Shown here piece after piece: positions 55,734-63,808 of a stretch of DNA of 64,000 nt. The DNA comes from an uncultured Lachnospiraceae bacterium (GTDB taxonomy: Bacteria > Bacillota > Clostridia > Lachnospirales > Lachnospiraceae). The notes under the pieces are model-generated. The model made no database searches. It saw only the letters and a list, made by a program, of their open reading frames with translations, and was not told the origin of the DNA. Every line of letters starts with the position of its first letter. Within the stretch, counting starts at the first letter, position 1. The DNA lies in the NCBI GenBank assembly GCA_910588865.1, contig CAJUSJ010000002.1, positions 1 through 64,000 on the forward strand, written 5' to 3'. The position numbers and the translations under genes are program-made.

Positions 55734-56121
55734 CACTTCTTTTGACACTTTTTCCCTGGAGGAGATCGCCTCTGACTTATCAGAGGCTCAGCGGTTTGGG
55801 GACCTGTTGGAGCAACAGGGACTTTTAAAGGCTCCAGCCAATTTAAAGGCTTCTGTTCTGGAGCGGAGCCGCCAGGCGGATGTCCGGCTGATCGCCAACG
55901 GCAACCGCCTCTCCAAAAGAACCGAGCTGATCCGTTACAGCTTAAAGGTCTCTCTCGCCGCGGCCTGCTCCATCGCGGTGATCGTGACCGTGCCGTCAAG
56001 GGACAGGGACCATGTTCCCCCTCTTCATATGGAAGCTTATGAAAAAGTGCAGATCCTGACAGGAAAATTTGTGCGTTTTTCCAGATCATTATTAAACCTG
56101 GAGGTGTTTTTTGATGACTAA
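55726..56121 (+). CDS. Putative membrane anti-sigma factor
   Basis: A 131-residue protein with a soluble N-terminal half (about 1-75), one membrane helix (about 80-95, VSLAAACSIAVIVTV) and a short outer tail. The frame overlaps the sigma gene stop by eight bases with a GGAGG nine bases upstream, so the two are coupled. Gene order and topology match an anti-sigma factor, but no zinc HxxxCxxC motif is present, so the assignment is by context. Confidence 0.6.
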   Translation: MDNTSFDTFSLEEIASDLSEAQRFGDLLEQQGLLKAPANLKASVLERSRQADVRLIANGNRLSKRTELIRYSLKVSLAAACSIAVIVTVPSRDRDHVPPLHMEAYEKVQILTGKFVRFSRSLLNLEVFFDD

Positions 56122-56638
56122 TAAAAAAAATAAACTATTTGTTTTTTTCTTTTCTCTCATCCCGGGAGCCGGGGAGATGTATCTGGGCTTCTATAAGACA
56201 GGCGCCAGCGTCATGACACTTTTTTTGGGCGGTGTCGCCCTGGGCGCTTCCCTGTTTCCGCCGCTTTTTTACTTAACCCCGGTGGTGTGGTTTTTCAGTT
56301 TTTTCCACACCAACAACTTAAACACCATGGCTGACGAGGAATTCTACGCCCTGGAGGATGACTACCTTTTCCACATGGAACCCGCCAGGCTCCGCCGCCT
56401 GGTCGTCATCTACCGGAAGCCTCTGGCCTGCGTCATGATCCTTATGGGCCTCAGTGTGCTGTGGCGCCACTTGTGGGTAGCATTTAACCATGTCTCCAAA
56501 TGGTTCCCTATCCCTCATGTCCTGGTTTCCTTTCTTGAATACTGGGTCCTGTCTATCCCCCGGCTGGCAGCCGCCTTCCTGATCATATGGATGGGAGTTA
56601 AACTGATCCGTCAGAAAAAGGACTCCTTAGATGAATAA
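56114..56638 (+). CDS. Small multi-helix membrane protein next to the sigma gene
   Basis: A 174-residue protein with about four membrane helices. The N-terminal KKNKLFVFFFSLIPGAGEMY and LGFYKTGASVMTLFL resemble a TM2-type hairpin. A charged loop with NNLNTMADEEFYALEDD follows, and two further helices end it. It overlaps the previous gene by eight bases and has GGAGG nine bases before its ATG. It is the third member of the sigma/anti-sigma unit; it may sense envelope stress, which is inference. Repeat copy B follows its stop. Confidence 0.7.
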   Translation: MTNKKNKLFVFFFSLIPGAGEMYLGFYKTGASVMTLFLGGVALGASLFPPLFYLTPVVWFFSFFHTNNLNTMADEEFYALEDDYLFHMEPARLRRLVVIYRKPLACVMILMGLSVLWRHLWVAFNHVSKWFPIPHVLVSFLEYWVLSIPRLAAAFLIIWMGVKLIRQKKDSLDE

Positions 56639-56647
56639 AACCCAGCT

Positions 56648-56725
56648 GGGGAGGTCCTTCCCCCTGCTCGCCGTGCCGGGGCGGGGCCGTGCAAACGGCC
56701 ACATTTCCTTTCCGCCCCGTGTACA
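56648..56725 (+). repeat. Dispersed GC-rich repeat, copy B
   Basis: A 78-base copy with GGGGAGG-T-CCTTCCCC left hairpin and the nested hairpin GGCCGT-GCAA-ACGGCC, closed by CCGCCCCG and GTGTACA. The inner stem and loop differ from the other copies, but the stem pairing is kept (C-G replaced by T-A). It lies between the convergent membrane-protein and XRE genes and its end abuts the XRE terminator T-run. Confidence 0.92.
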
Positions 56726-56751
56726 TAAAAAGACCGCGGAAGATTCCGCGG
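56726..56751 (-). terminator. Intrinsic terminator of the XRE gene
   Basis: On the minus strand CCGCGGAA/TTCCGCGG stem followed by TCTTTTTA. Repeat copy B starts right after the T-run. Confidence 0.85.
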
Positions 56752-56791
56752 CCCATATCTTTTATGTCTGAAAATCAATCCGGCAGCCTTC

Positions 56792-57133
56792 TCACGTCTG
56801 GTCCTCCTTCTCCATAAGCCCTGCCAGGACAAACATCAGCGTGGCCACTTTCCGCCGGATCTCCGGCATCAGGCTGTTCCACCACTCCAGAGGAAAATCC
56901 TGGACAGCGTCGAGTCTGGGTTCCCCCTCCAGCATGGCAAAGAACTCAGAAAGCGTCAGATTAAAAGCCTTGCACATCAGTGACAGATTATACACGCTGA
57001 CTGTGCTCCGTTTCGTGAATATGGTTGTAATAGTGGATTTCTTGATCCCGCTTAATTTGGCCAGCTTGTATTTACTGTACCCGTACTGAGCCATCAGTTC
57101 CTCAATCTTTTCCAATATTCTTTCGTTCTCCAT
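56792..57133 (-). CDS. XRE-family helix-turn-helix regulator
   Basis: A 113-residue regulator. Residues about 8-65 are a Cro/C1-type HTH (SKYKLAKLSGIKKSTITTIF, then LSLMCKAFNLTLSEFF). The last 45 residues are helical and may dimerise. A 14-bp perfect inverted repeat lies just upstream and may be its own operator. The leftward ABC-2 operon ends some 120 bases upstream of it, so it could be cotranscribed or read from its own promoter. Confidence 0.85.
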   Translation of the reverse strand: MENERILEKIEELMAQYGYSKYKLAKLSGIKKSTITTIFTKRSTVSVYNLSLMCKAFNLTLSEFFAMLEGEPRLDAVQDFPLEWWNSLMPEIRRKVATLMFVLAGLMEKEDQT

Positions 57134-57142
57134 AACACTTCT

Positions 57143-57187
57143 CCATCTGAAAAATCCTACTATTATCTTATTTGATTTTTCAGATGG
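57143..57187. promoter_or_regulatory. 14-bp perfect inverted repeat before the XRE gene
   Basis: CCATCTGAAAAATC (57143-57156) and GATTTTTCAGATGG (57174-57187) are exact complements with a 17-base gap containing a -10-like GATAAT on the minus strand. It may be an autoregulatory operator or a hairpin in the leader. It has no T-run, so a terminator is unlikely. Confidence 0.6.
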
Positions 57188-57253
57188 ATTACAGACTTAA
57201 AATATCGACCTATTGGCCTTTAAATCGTACTGTCACTATATGGACAATATACA

Positions 57254-58048
57254 CTATGACCCGGCTGACTGATACCGCCTTACCCCCAGCCGCCACAGCC
57301 CGTAACAGGGGATCAAAAAGAGGGAGGCCAGAAGAGGCACAAAACTCCACCATGTCTCTGTCCTGTAATCCAAAAGATATAAAAGAGGATAATGCTGGAC
57401 CAGGGCATAGGGAACCACCCAGGTACAAAACTTCAGGATACTTTCTCCGTAGATCCCTACCGGGTATTTTCCAAACTCTCTGGCCCCGTCGGTGAAGATG
57501 TTTATCACCTCCAGCCCTTCCAGGGTAAAAAAGCATAGGGCCGCATACACCAGAAAGATCCCGAAAAACACCGCCGTGCCCCCTGCCAGCATAAATGCCA
57601 CTGTCATCACCTTGGCTCCATTCCAGCGGATCCCGCTTTTTGTCACCCCATAGACGAACATGACCAGGGCCTGAAGCATCCTTCCGAAACGGGTCAGCTC
57701 AAAGCGGCTTCCCAACACCTGCAGCACCAGCCCCCTGGGCCTTACCATGACCCGGTCAAACTCCCCTTTCCTGACCATGGTGGAAAAGGTGTCAAATCCC
57801 CTCCCCACGCACTCTGCCAGAGAAAATTCCATGAGGAAAATGGAAAAGCACAGCAGCACCTGGCTGTAGGTAAACCCGGCCACCGCGGAAAATCTCATAA
57901 ACAGAAAAAGCATCCCCAGAAACACATTAAAAGAAACCAGAAACTGTCCCATGGCTGACAGAAAAAAGGAAGCTTTATACTGCATCTTGCTCTTTACCTG
58001 TATGGATACATAATGGACATACAGATGAAACGTATCTCTCACTTTCAT
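57254..58048 (-). CDS. ABC-2 type transporter permease
   Basis: A 264-residue membrane protein with about six helices, of the ABC-2 permease group found beside daunorubicin-like ATPases. The N-terminal part has FFLSAMGQFLVSFNVFLGML and the characteristic cytoplasmic MVRKGEFDRVMVRPRGLVLQVLG loop, of which EFDRVMVRPRG is the diagnostic part. It follows the other permease by three bases. It exports an unknown small molecule together with the two genes upstream; it is the last gene of the operon. Confidence 0.88.
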   Translation of the reverse strand: MKVRDTFHLYVHYVSIQVKSKMQYKASFFLSAMGQFLVSFNVFLGMLFLFMRFSAVAGFTYSQVLLCFSIFLMEFSLAECVGRGFDTFSTMVRKGEFDRVMVRPRGLVLQVLGSRFELTRFGRMLQALVMFVYGVTKSGIRWNGAKVMTVAFMLAGGTAVFFGIFLVYAALCFFTLEGLEVINIFTDGAREFGKYPVGIYGESILKFCTWVVPYALVQHYPLLYLLDYRTETWWSFVPLLASLFLIPCYGLWRLGVRRYQSAGS

Positions 58049-58051
58049 ACA

Positions 58052-58855
58052 TCACCCTCCCTGAACCGTCATCTTCTTCTCCGCCCTTGCCATAACCGCC
58101 AGACCACAGCAGGTCAGGATAAAAAGCCACAGAACCTGAAGCCCCGCGGCTTTTAAAGCCGCCTTTCCGGCCAGATCCCCGCTGTAGATCCGAAGGGGTA
58201 CATTGCCCATGGCCGCGAAAGGGAGAAGTTCCAGAACCTGTTTCATCTTGTCTGGAAAAAACGGCAGAGGGATAACCGCTCCGTTAAAAAAATCCATCAC
58301 CGTAGTGGCCACCAGCCGCAGACCCTCAGGGGAGATGGTAAAAAACGTGACCGTGTATATCAGGGTCCCGAAAGCCACTGTCACCAGAAGCCCCAGAACC
58401 ATGGTTGTCAAAAACAACCCAAAGGTCACTAAATCTTCAGGTGCCCTCAGGCCATAGGGGGCCGGCAGAAGGGCCGCGAACAAAAGGATGGGAAGGCACC
58501 GCAGGGCGGCCCTGGAGATCCGCATGGCCGCTGCCCTGGCAAACAGCATGGGGTAGATCTTCATGGGGCGGCACAGCTCATAGGCGATATTCCCGTCCTT
58601 GATGGACTCAAAAATCTCGGCTTCCAGCATCCACGCCGCGAACAATGCCAGAAATGCCTGCTGAAACCAGATATAGCTGACCGTGGCCTCAAAGGTCATG
58701 GGAAACTGTTCCGGTTCTGTCTGGTAAAAGGCCTGATACATGGCGATCATCATGCCGCCCCAGACAAACTGGGTGGCCACCCCTGCCCAGGCCGCTGCCC
58801 GGTACTGAAGTCCCATGACAAAACGGAGGCTGAAAAAAGAAAAATATTTCTTCAT
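58052..58855 (-). CDS. ABC-2 type transporter permease
   Basis: A 267-residue membrane protein with about six helices. It shares the layout of its neighbour (WGGMMIAMYQAFYQT, then the loop ESIKDGNIAYELCRPMKIY), so the two probably form a heterodimer. The ATG at 58855 has AGGAGG seven bases upstream; a GTG one codon earlier is less well placed. It lies 11 bases after the ATPase gene, so the unit is ATPase-permease-permease. Confidence 0.88.
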   Translation of the reverse strand: MKKYFSFFSLRFVMGLQYRAAAWAGVATQFVWGGMMIAMYQAFYQTEPEQFPMTFEATVSYIWFQQAFLALFAAWMLEAEIFESIKDGNIAYELCRPMKIYPMLFARAAAMRISRAALRCLPILLFAALLPAPYGLRAPEDLVTFGLFLTTMVLGLLVTVAFGTLIYTVTFFTISPEGLRLVATTVMDFFNGAVIPLPFFPDKMKQVLELLPFAAMGNVPLRIYSGDLAGKAALKAAGLQVLWLFILTCCGLAVMARAEKKMTVQGG

Positions 58856-58866
58856 CACGGTTCCTC

Positions 58867-59655
58867 CTAAATGTCATAGGAGCGGTAAAGCTCCGCCACG
58901 GTCTCGTCAATGTTGGCCCCGCCACGGTGAAGCTGGTCTAAGCCTCCGTCCATGAGCACCCTTCCCTTCCCTATGAGAATAACCCGGTTGGTCAGGGCTT
59001 CTATGTCCTGCATGTCGTGGGTAGTGAGAATCACCGTGGTGCCGTGTTCCCGGTTCTGTCTTAAGATAAATTCCCGGACCGCCAGCTTGGACACAGCGTC
59101 AAGGCCAATGGTCGGTTCGTCCAGAAAAAGGATCTTGGGCTCGTGGAGAAGAGAGGCCCCGATCTCGCACCGCATCCTCTGCCCCAGGGAGAGCTGTCTG
59201 GCCGGGGTTTTTAACAGCTCTCCCAGATTCAGAAGCTCTGTCAGCTCTTCCAGATTGTGACGGTAGGTGTCTTTGGAAATAGAATAGATGTCCTTTAAAA
59301 GTTCATAGGAATCCGCGACCGGGACATCCCACCACAGCTGAGTGCGCTGGCCGAACACAACGCCTATATGCCTCACATGGTTTACCCTGTCCTTCCACGG
59401 GATCCTGCCGTCAACCAGGCAGGTTCCGCTGTCAGGGGTTAAAATCCCGCTTAGAATTTTGATTGTAGAACTTTTTCCCGCTCCGTTGGGACCAATGTAG
59501 CCCACCATCTCTCCGTCCTTGATGGTAAAGCTTATGTGGTCCAAGGCTCTTATGGTCTCATATTCCCTTCGGAACAGGGTGCGGCAGGCTTCCTTAAAGC
59601 CCCCGTTTCTTTTCGCGACTTTGTACGATTTCGAGATGTCTTCCATCTGAATCAT
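58867..59655 (-). CDS. ABC transporter ATP-binding protein (ABC-2 export type)
   Basis: A 262-residue ATPase. Walker A is IGPNGAGKSSTIKIL near 55, the signature LSLGQRMRCEIGASLLHEP near 155 and Walker B ILFLDEPTIGLDAVSK near 175. The resemblance is to the DrrA/NatA-type exporters. The ATG at 59655 follows AGGAGGAAG; the frame extends upstream but without a ribosome site. It is transcribed from a consensus promoter with a 5' UUCG hairpin. The exported substrate is unknown. Confidence 0.92.
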   Translation of the reverse strand: MIQMEDISKSYKVAKRNGGFKEACRTLFRREYETIRALDHISFTIKDGEMVGYIGPNGAGKSSTIKILSGILTPDSGTCLVDGRIPWKDRVNHVRHIGVVFGQRTQLWWDVPVADSYELLKDIYSISKDTYRHNLEELTELLNLGELLKTPARQLSLGQRMRCEIGASLLHEPKILFLDEPTIGLDAVSKLAVREFILRQNREHGTTVILTTHDMQDIEALTNRVILIGKGRVLMDGGLDQLHRGGANIDETVAELYRSYDI

Positions 59656-59750
59656 AGCTGCTTCCTCCTGGTAGTAATATTTATCATATCTTGCCAAGTC
59701 GGTAGGTTTCCATGGATGTCGCCATAGAAAATCCTGGTAAAATATTCAGT

Positions 59751-59774
59751 TTCCCCAGGCCGAAGCCTGGGGAA
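59751..59774 (-). promoter_or_regulatory. 5'-end UUCG-loop hairpin in the ABC operon leader
   Basis: TTCCCCAGGC/GCCTGGGGAA, a 10-bp perfect stem with a UUCG-type tetraloop on the minus strand, right at the predicted transcript start (near 59772). No T-run follows, so it is not a terminator; it may protect the 5' end of the mRNA. Confidence 0.7.
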
Positions 59775-59778
59775 TTCT

Positions 59779-59807
59779 AGTATAAATCAGACATGGAACG
59801 CTGTCAA
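59779..59807 (-). promoter_or_regulatory. Consensus promoter of the ABC-2 operon
   Basis: On the minus strand TTGACA (59802-59807) and TATACT (59779-59784) are 17 bases apart. Confidence 0.85.
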
Positions 59808-59816
59808 GAAGAATCA

Positions 59817-61187
59817 TCAACCTCCGAATTTTGCCCAGTAGCCCTGGAGAAAGATCACCAGAATGATGACAGGCAGGACATAGCTGACATAGGCCTTTGC
59901 CCACCTTGGGAATTTAAGCCCCGTGCCCTCGTTGGCCTCTTTTAAGAAATTCTCAAATCCCCACCCATAGCGGCTTGTGCAGAACAGAAGGTACACAAGG
60001 CTTCCCAGAGGCAGAAGATTGTTGCTCACCAGAAAATCCTCCAGATCCAGCACATTGCTGCCCTGGCCAAATGGCATGAAACCGCTCCACAGGTTGAAGC
60101 CAAGAACACAGGGGATGGACAGAAGGATCATGAGCACCGTGTTGCACACCACCGCTTTCTTCACCGCGCATCCGGTTAAGTCCGTGGCAAAGGCCACAAT
60201 ATTCTGGAACACCGCGATCACGGTGGACATGGCCGCGAAGGACATGAACAGGAAGAACAGCCCTCCCCAGATCCTGCCTCCCGCCATGTGGTTAAACACA
60301 TTGGGGAGAGTGATGAAGATCAGCGACGGCCCCGCGTCCGGCTGGATGTTGTAGGCAAAACAGGCAGGAAAAATAATCAGCCCTGCCATAAACGCCACCA
60401 AGGTGTCTAAACAGAGCACGCTCACCGCCTCTCCCGCCAGCCGCTTTTCTTTCCCAATATAACTGCCAAAAATGGCAAGGGCCCCGATTCCAATGCTCAG
60501 GGTAAAAAAGGACTGGCCCAGGGCCGCGAACACCACTTCCCCGATCCCCGCCTCCCGCACTCTGGCAAAATCCGGTTTTAGGTAGAATTCCAGGCCCGCT
60601 TTGCCGCCTTCGATCATCATGGAGTGGCCTGCCAGCACCACCATAAGCAGCAGAAGGCACACCATCATCCCCTTGGTGATCTTCTCCACCCCGTTTTGAA
60701 GTCCCATGCCGCAGACAGCAAACCCCAAAAGCACCACGATCACCATCATAGCCATCATGAGCACCGGATCCGCCAGCATATTGCCGAATTGAGCGCCTAC
60801 CTGTTCCGCGTCAAGACCTGTAAAATCTCCCATGAGCATTTTCACAAAATACAAGATCATCCACCCGGCCACTGTGGTGTAAAACATCATCAAAAGGTAA
60901 TTTCCCCCAATGGCGATGTATCTGCCCCAGGGCCACCTGGTTTTTTGGGGCTTTAACACCTCAAAAGATAAGGCGGCGCTTTTCTGGCTGGCCCTTCCCA
61001 CCGCGAATTCCATGACCACCACAGGCAGTCCCAATACCACCAAAAACAGAAGGTAGATCAGCACAAATGCCGCTCCCCCGTACTCCCCCACAATGTAGGG
61101 AAATCTCCACACATTCCCCAGACCGATGGCACATCCCGCCGATATAAGGATAAACCCCAGCCTGGAAGAAAATTTCTCTCTCTCCAT
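59817..61187 (-). CDS. Sodium-dependent transporter, NSS family
   Basis: A 456-residue membrane protein with about 11-12 helices, of the neurotransmitter:sodium symporter family (LeuT/MhsT/Tyt1 relatives), importing amino acids with Na+. Helix 1 has the unwound substrate/Na+ site SAGCAIGLGNVWRFPYIVG near 14, and helix 2 GLPVVVMEFAVGRAS. Helix 6 has ALGQSFFTLSIGIGALAIFGSY. The specific amino acid is not deducible. It is read leftward, its stop about 10 bases from the ABC promoter region, and lies 17 bases after hflX; transcription could continue from the dut/hflX unit. Confidence 0.9.
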   Translation of the reverse strand: MEREKFSSRLGFILISAGCAIGLGNVWRFPYIVGEYGGAAFVLIYLLFLVVLGLPVVVMEFAVGRASQKSAALSFEVLKPQKTRWPWGRYIAIGGNYLLMMFYTTVAGWMILYFVKMLMGDFTGLDAEQVGAQFGNMLADPVLMMAMMVIVVLLGFAVCGMGLQNGVEKITKGMMVCLLLLMVVLAGHSMMIEGGKAGLEFYLKPDFARVREAGIGEVVFAALGQSFFTLSIGIGALAIFGSYIGKEKRLAGEAVSVLCLDTLVAFMAGLIIFPACFAYNIQPDAGPSLIFITLPNVFNHMAGGRIWGGLFFLFMSFAAMSTVIAVFQNIVAFATDLTGCAVKKAVVCNTVLMILLSIPCVLGFNLWSGFMPFGQGSNVLDLEDFLVSNNLLPLGSLVYLLFCTSRYGWGFENFLKEANEGTGLKFPRWAKAYVSYVLPVIILVIFLQGYWAKFGG

Positions 61188-61204
61188 GTCAGTCTCCTTT
61201 GTAA

Positions 61205-62455
61205 TTATATTAACCGCCCGTACAGCTCCGCCGGAACATAGGCTTTTATGGAGATTCCATCCCCTTTGTATTCTTCCTCCAAAAGCTCCCCATATTTGCG
61301 CACTTCCTGAATCTTTCCCGCCTGGCTGTATGGGTAAAGTTTCTCAAGATAGATCTGCTGGTTTTTCAAAATCATCTCCAGAATCTCCAGAAGGGCGTCC
61401 ACTCCCTCCCCGGTCTTCGCGGACAGTTTTACCTGGTAATCAGCGGTCAGATCCTTTAAGATCACCTCCCCATCCAGCTGATCCGCCTTGTTGAACACTG
61501 TCACAATGGTCTTGTCTGTGATCTCCAGCTGCTTTAAGGTCTCATAGACCACATACATCCGCATATCCATCTGAGGGTTGGAACAGTCCACCACATGGAG
61601 AATGATCTGGCTGTATCTGGCCTCCTCCAGAGTGCTTTTAAACGCCTCGATAAGATGGTGCGGCAGCTTGCGGATAAATCCCACCGTGTCTGTGAGAAGG
61701 ATCTGCTGCCCCTGAGGCAGGCTCAGATTCCTGGTGGTGGGATCTAAGGTGGCAAACAGCTTGTCCTCCGCCAGGATCCCGGCGTTGGTCAGATGGTTTA
61801 GCAAAGTGGATTTTCCCGCGTTGGTGTACCCCACAATAGCCGCCACCTTGATGTGGGACTTCTCCCGCTGCCTCCTCTGTACCTCCCTGTGGCGCTCCAC
61901 CTCTTTAAGCTCTGCCTTCAGCTGTCCGATCCTCTCGTGGATGAGCCTCCTGTCCATCTCCAGCTTCTTCTCCCCCGGCCCTCTGGTCCCAATGCCTCCT
62001 CCAAGCCTTGACAGAGAGCTTCTCAGTCCCACCAGGCGGGCGGCCCGGTATTTCAGCTGGGCCAGCTCCACCTGGAGCTTTCCCTCCTTGGTGCTGGCCC
62101 TGGCGGCGAAAATGTCCAGAATCACCATGGTCCGGTCCATTACCTTTGTGTCAAGAGCATCCTCTAAGTTGCGCAGCTGGGCCGGGGACAGCTCGTCATC
62201 GCAGACCACCCCTGTGGCATCCAATTCCCAGAGCCTCTCCTTTACCTCTTCGATTTTTCCCTTTCCGAGATAGGTTCCCGGATGAACGTTCTCCCGGTTC
62301 TGGATGATCTTGTCCACGGTCACGGCTCCCGCCGTCTCCACCAGATCCTCCAGCTCGTCCAGGCACGCCAAGGTGTCCGCCTCATCCCCGGTGCTGACCC
62401 CTAAGAGGATAACCCTCTCTTCCATATCCTTTATTTCAATCAACGCTGCCAACAA
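61205..62455 (-). CDS. hflX: GTPase HflX
   Basis: A 416-residue ribosome-associated GTPase that can split stalled ribosomes under stress. The N-terminal domain (about 1-190) includes VHPGTYLGKGKIEEVKE near 55 and GPGEKKLEMDRRLIHERI near 160. The G domain has GYTNAGKSTLLNHL near 212, DTVGFIRKLPHHLIEAF and FNKADQ. The frame starts at a TTG with AAAGGAG six bases upstream; an ATG ten codons later sits too close to its own weak site. It follows the TPR lipoprotein gene by 25 bases. Confidence 0.94.
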   Translation of the reverse strand: MLAALIEIKDMEERVILLGVSTGDEADTLACLDELEDLVETAGAVTVDKIIQNRENVHPGTYLGKGKIEEVKERLWELDATGVVCDDELSPAQLRNLEDALDTKVMDRTMVILDIFAARASTKEGKLQVELAQLKYRAARLVGLRSSLSRLGGGIGTRGPGEKKLEMDRRLIHERIGQLKAELKEVERHREVQRRQREKSHIKVAAIVGYTNAGKSTLLNHLTNAGILAEDKLFATLDPTTRNLSLPQGQQILLTDTVGFIRKLPHHLIEAFKSTLEEARYSQIILHVVDCSNPQMDMRMYVVYETLKQLEITDKTIVTVFNKADQLDGEVILKDLTADYQVKLSAKTGEGVDALLEILEMILKNQQIYLEKLYPYSQAGKIQEVRKYGELLEEEYKGDGISIKAYVPAELYGRLI

Positions 62456-62480
62456 AAACTCCTTTCCTGTACCAGTATTA

Positions 62481-63323
62481 TCACTGTCTGGTCCTCAAAA
62501 AATCAATCTCCTTCTGGATCTCCGGCGTGGCTCCATAAGCGGCCGCATACTGCTCAAGGATGGACAGCGCCCTGGCAAAGTCCAGTTTCTTCTCACACAC
62601 TGCCGCCTGATTCCTCAAAAGCTTCTCCATAGCTGCCCCGTCGCCTGTCTGGACCCCCAGCTCCAGATACCGGAGAGCCTCGTCGTAATCTCCTGCCTCC
62701 AGCTGGCACAGACCCATACGGTTATAAATTTCCCCGCTTTTGATTCCGCCATTGACCGCCTGCTGATACAGGTCCATAGCCTCATCAATCCGCCCCTGGC
62801 TGGTCAGCGTTTGTCCGAGAATCAAAAGGGCCTGGGCTGTGTCCGGACTGTCCGGCTGGGTCTCGTACAATTTCCGGTACATCTCCATAGCCTTATCGGT
62901 CTGCCCTGCCATGGCTGACAAAAGGCAGGCCCTGGTCTGATATTCCGGAAGGGCTTCATCGACCTGAAGAAGAATCTCATAGGTATAGGCGGCCGCCTGA
63001 TAATCCCCCGCGCCGTACTCCGCCTCGGCCCGGTATTTCAGGATATCCAGCTCAAAGGCTCCCACAACGCCGCTGGAAGTCTTCTTGAGCGCTTCCTCAA
63101 ATGAGGCCACAGCCCCTTCGTAGTCTCCTGTCTCCAGCTGGCTGATCCCCAAAAGCCGCAGCTCCTGCCGCTCCTTCTCACGGTCCTGACACCCGGAAAG
63201 GATCAAAAATATCCCCATAAACCAGGCAAAGGTTATAACCTTCCAGCTGTTTTTCGTAACCTTACACTGTCCTTCCCGTATCTGGTCGTTATATCCGGTG
63301 TAACCTTTTACATTATTTGCCAT
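62481..63323 (-). CDS. Tetratricopeptide-repeat lipoprotein
   Basis: A 280-residue lipoprotein. The N-terminus has a hydrophilic stretch and a hydrophobic helix (VITFAWFMGIFLILSG), ending in a lipobox LSGC near residue 44. About five TPR-like repeats follow from about 60 (ETGDYEGAVASFEEALKK, AGDYQAAAYTYEILLQ and others). TPRs mediate protein contacts, so a scaffold at the outer membrane face is likely. It lies between dut and hflX in a leftward unit; GGAGAGG precedes the ATG. Confidence 0.82.
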   Translation of the reverse strand: MANNVKGYTGYNDQIREGQCKVTKNSWKVITFAWFMGIFLILSGCQDREKERQELRLLGISQLETGDYEGAVASFEEALKKTSSGVVGAFELDILKYRAEAEYGAGDYQAAAYTYEILLQVDEALPEYQTRACLLSAMAGQTDKAMEMYRKLYETQPDSPDTAQALLILGQTLTSQGRIDEAMDLYQQAVNGGIKSGEIYNRMGLCQLEAGDYDEALRYLELGVQTGDGAAMEKLLRNQAAVCEKKLDFARALSILEQYAAAYGATPEIQKEIDFLRTRQ

Positions 63324-63373
63324 AACCTCTCCATTTCCCGCTGCCCTGTACAGCAGAGTCTCCGTCTGATCTC

Positions 63374-63808
63374 CTACTTAACGCCTGTGCTCCCAAATCC
63401 TCCCCGGTCCTCACCCTCAAGCCTTACAACCTCCTCAAACTTAAGAGCCGGCTGGTGCTCCATGATCCTGAACTGACAGATCCGGTCATTTACATGAATC
63501 ACCGTGTCCCTCAGGGCATAGGCGGAAAAATACCACTGGTCATTATCCCCGCAATAGCTCTCGTCGATAACTCCCATATGATTGGTCTGGATCACGCCGA
63601 AATTTTTGAAAGTAGAGCTTCTGGGCACCACATGGGCCTCATATCCTTTGGGCAGCTTCATGGCCACTCCTAAAGGAATAGCCCTGTACTCTCCTGCCTT
63701 GAGCACCACTTCATCCGCTGCCCGAAGATCCACCCAGTCTGACTTTCCTCCCACAAAACACAGTCTGTCAATCTTATCGGTAAAATATTTGATCCTGATC
63801 GTCTCCAT
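63374..63808 (-). CDS. dut: dUTP diphosphatase-like protein
   Basis: A 144-residue trimeric-type dUTPase. Motif 1 is [10 protein letters not shown] near 25, motif 2/3 [20 protein letters not shown] near 60-79 with [12 protein letters not shown] (catalytic Asp/Tyr region), motif 4 [10 protein letters not shown] near 108 and motif 5 [10 protein letters not shown] at the C-terminus. It hydrolyses dUTP to dUMP and PPi, keeping uracil out of DNA and feeding dTMP synthesis. It is the first gene after a promoter, followed by the TPR lipoprotein gene. Confidence 0.93.
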   Translation of the reverse strand: METIRIKYFTDKIDRLCFVGGKSDWVDLRAADEVVLKAGEYRAIPLGVAMKLPKGYEAHVVPRSSTFKNFGVIQTNHMGVIDESYCGDNDQWYFSAYALRDTVIHVNDRICQFRIMEHQPALKFEEVVRLEGEDRGGFGSTGVK

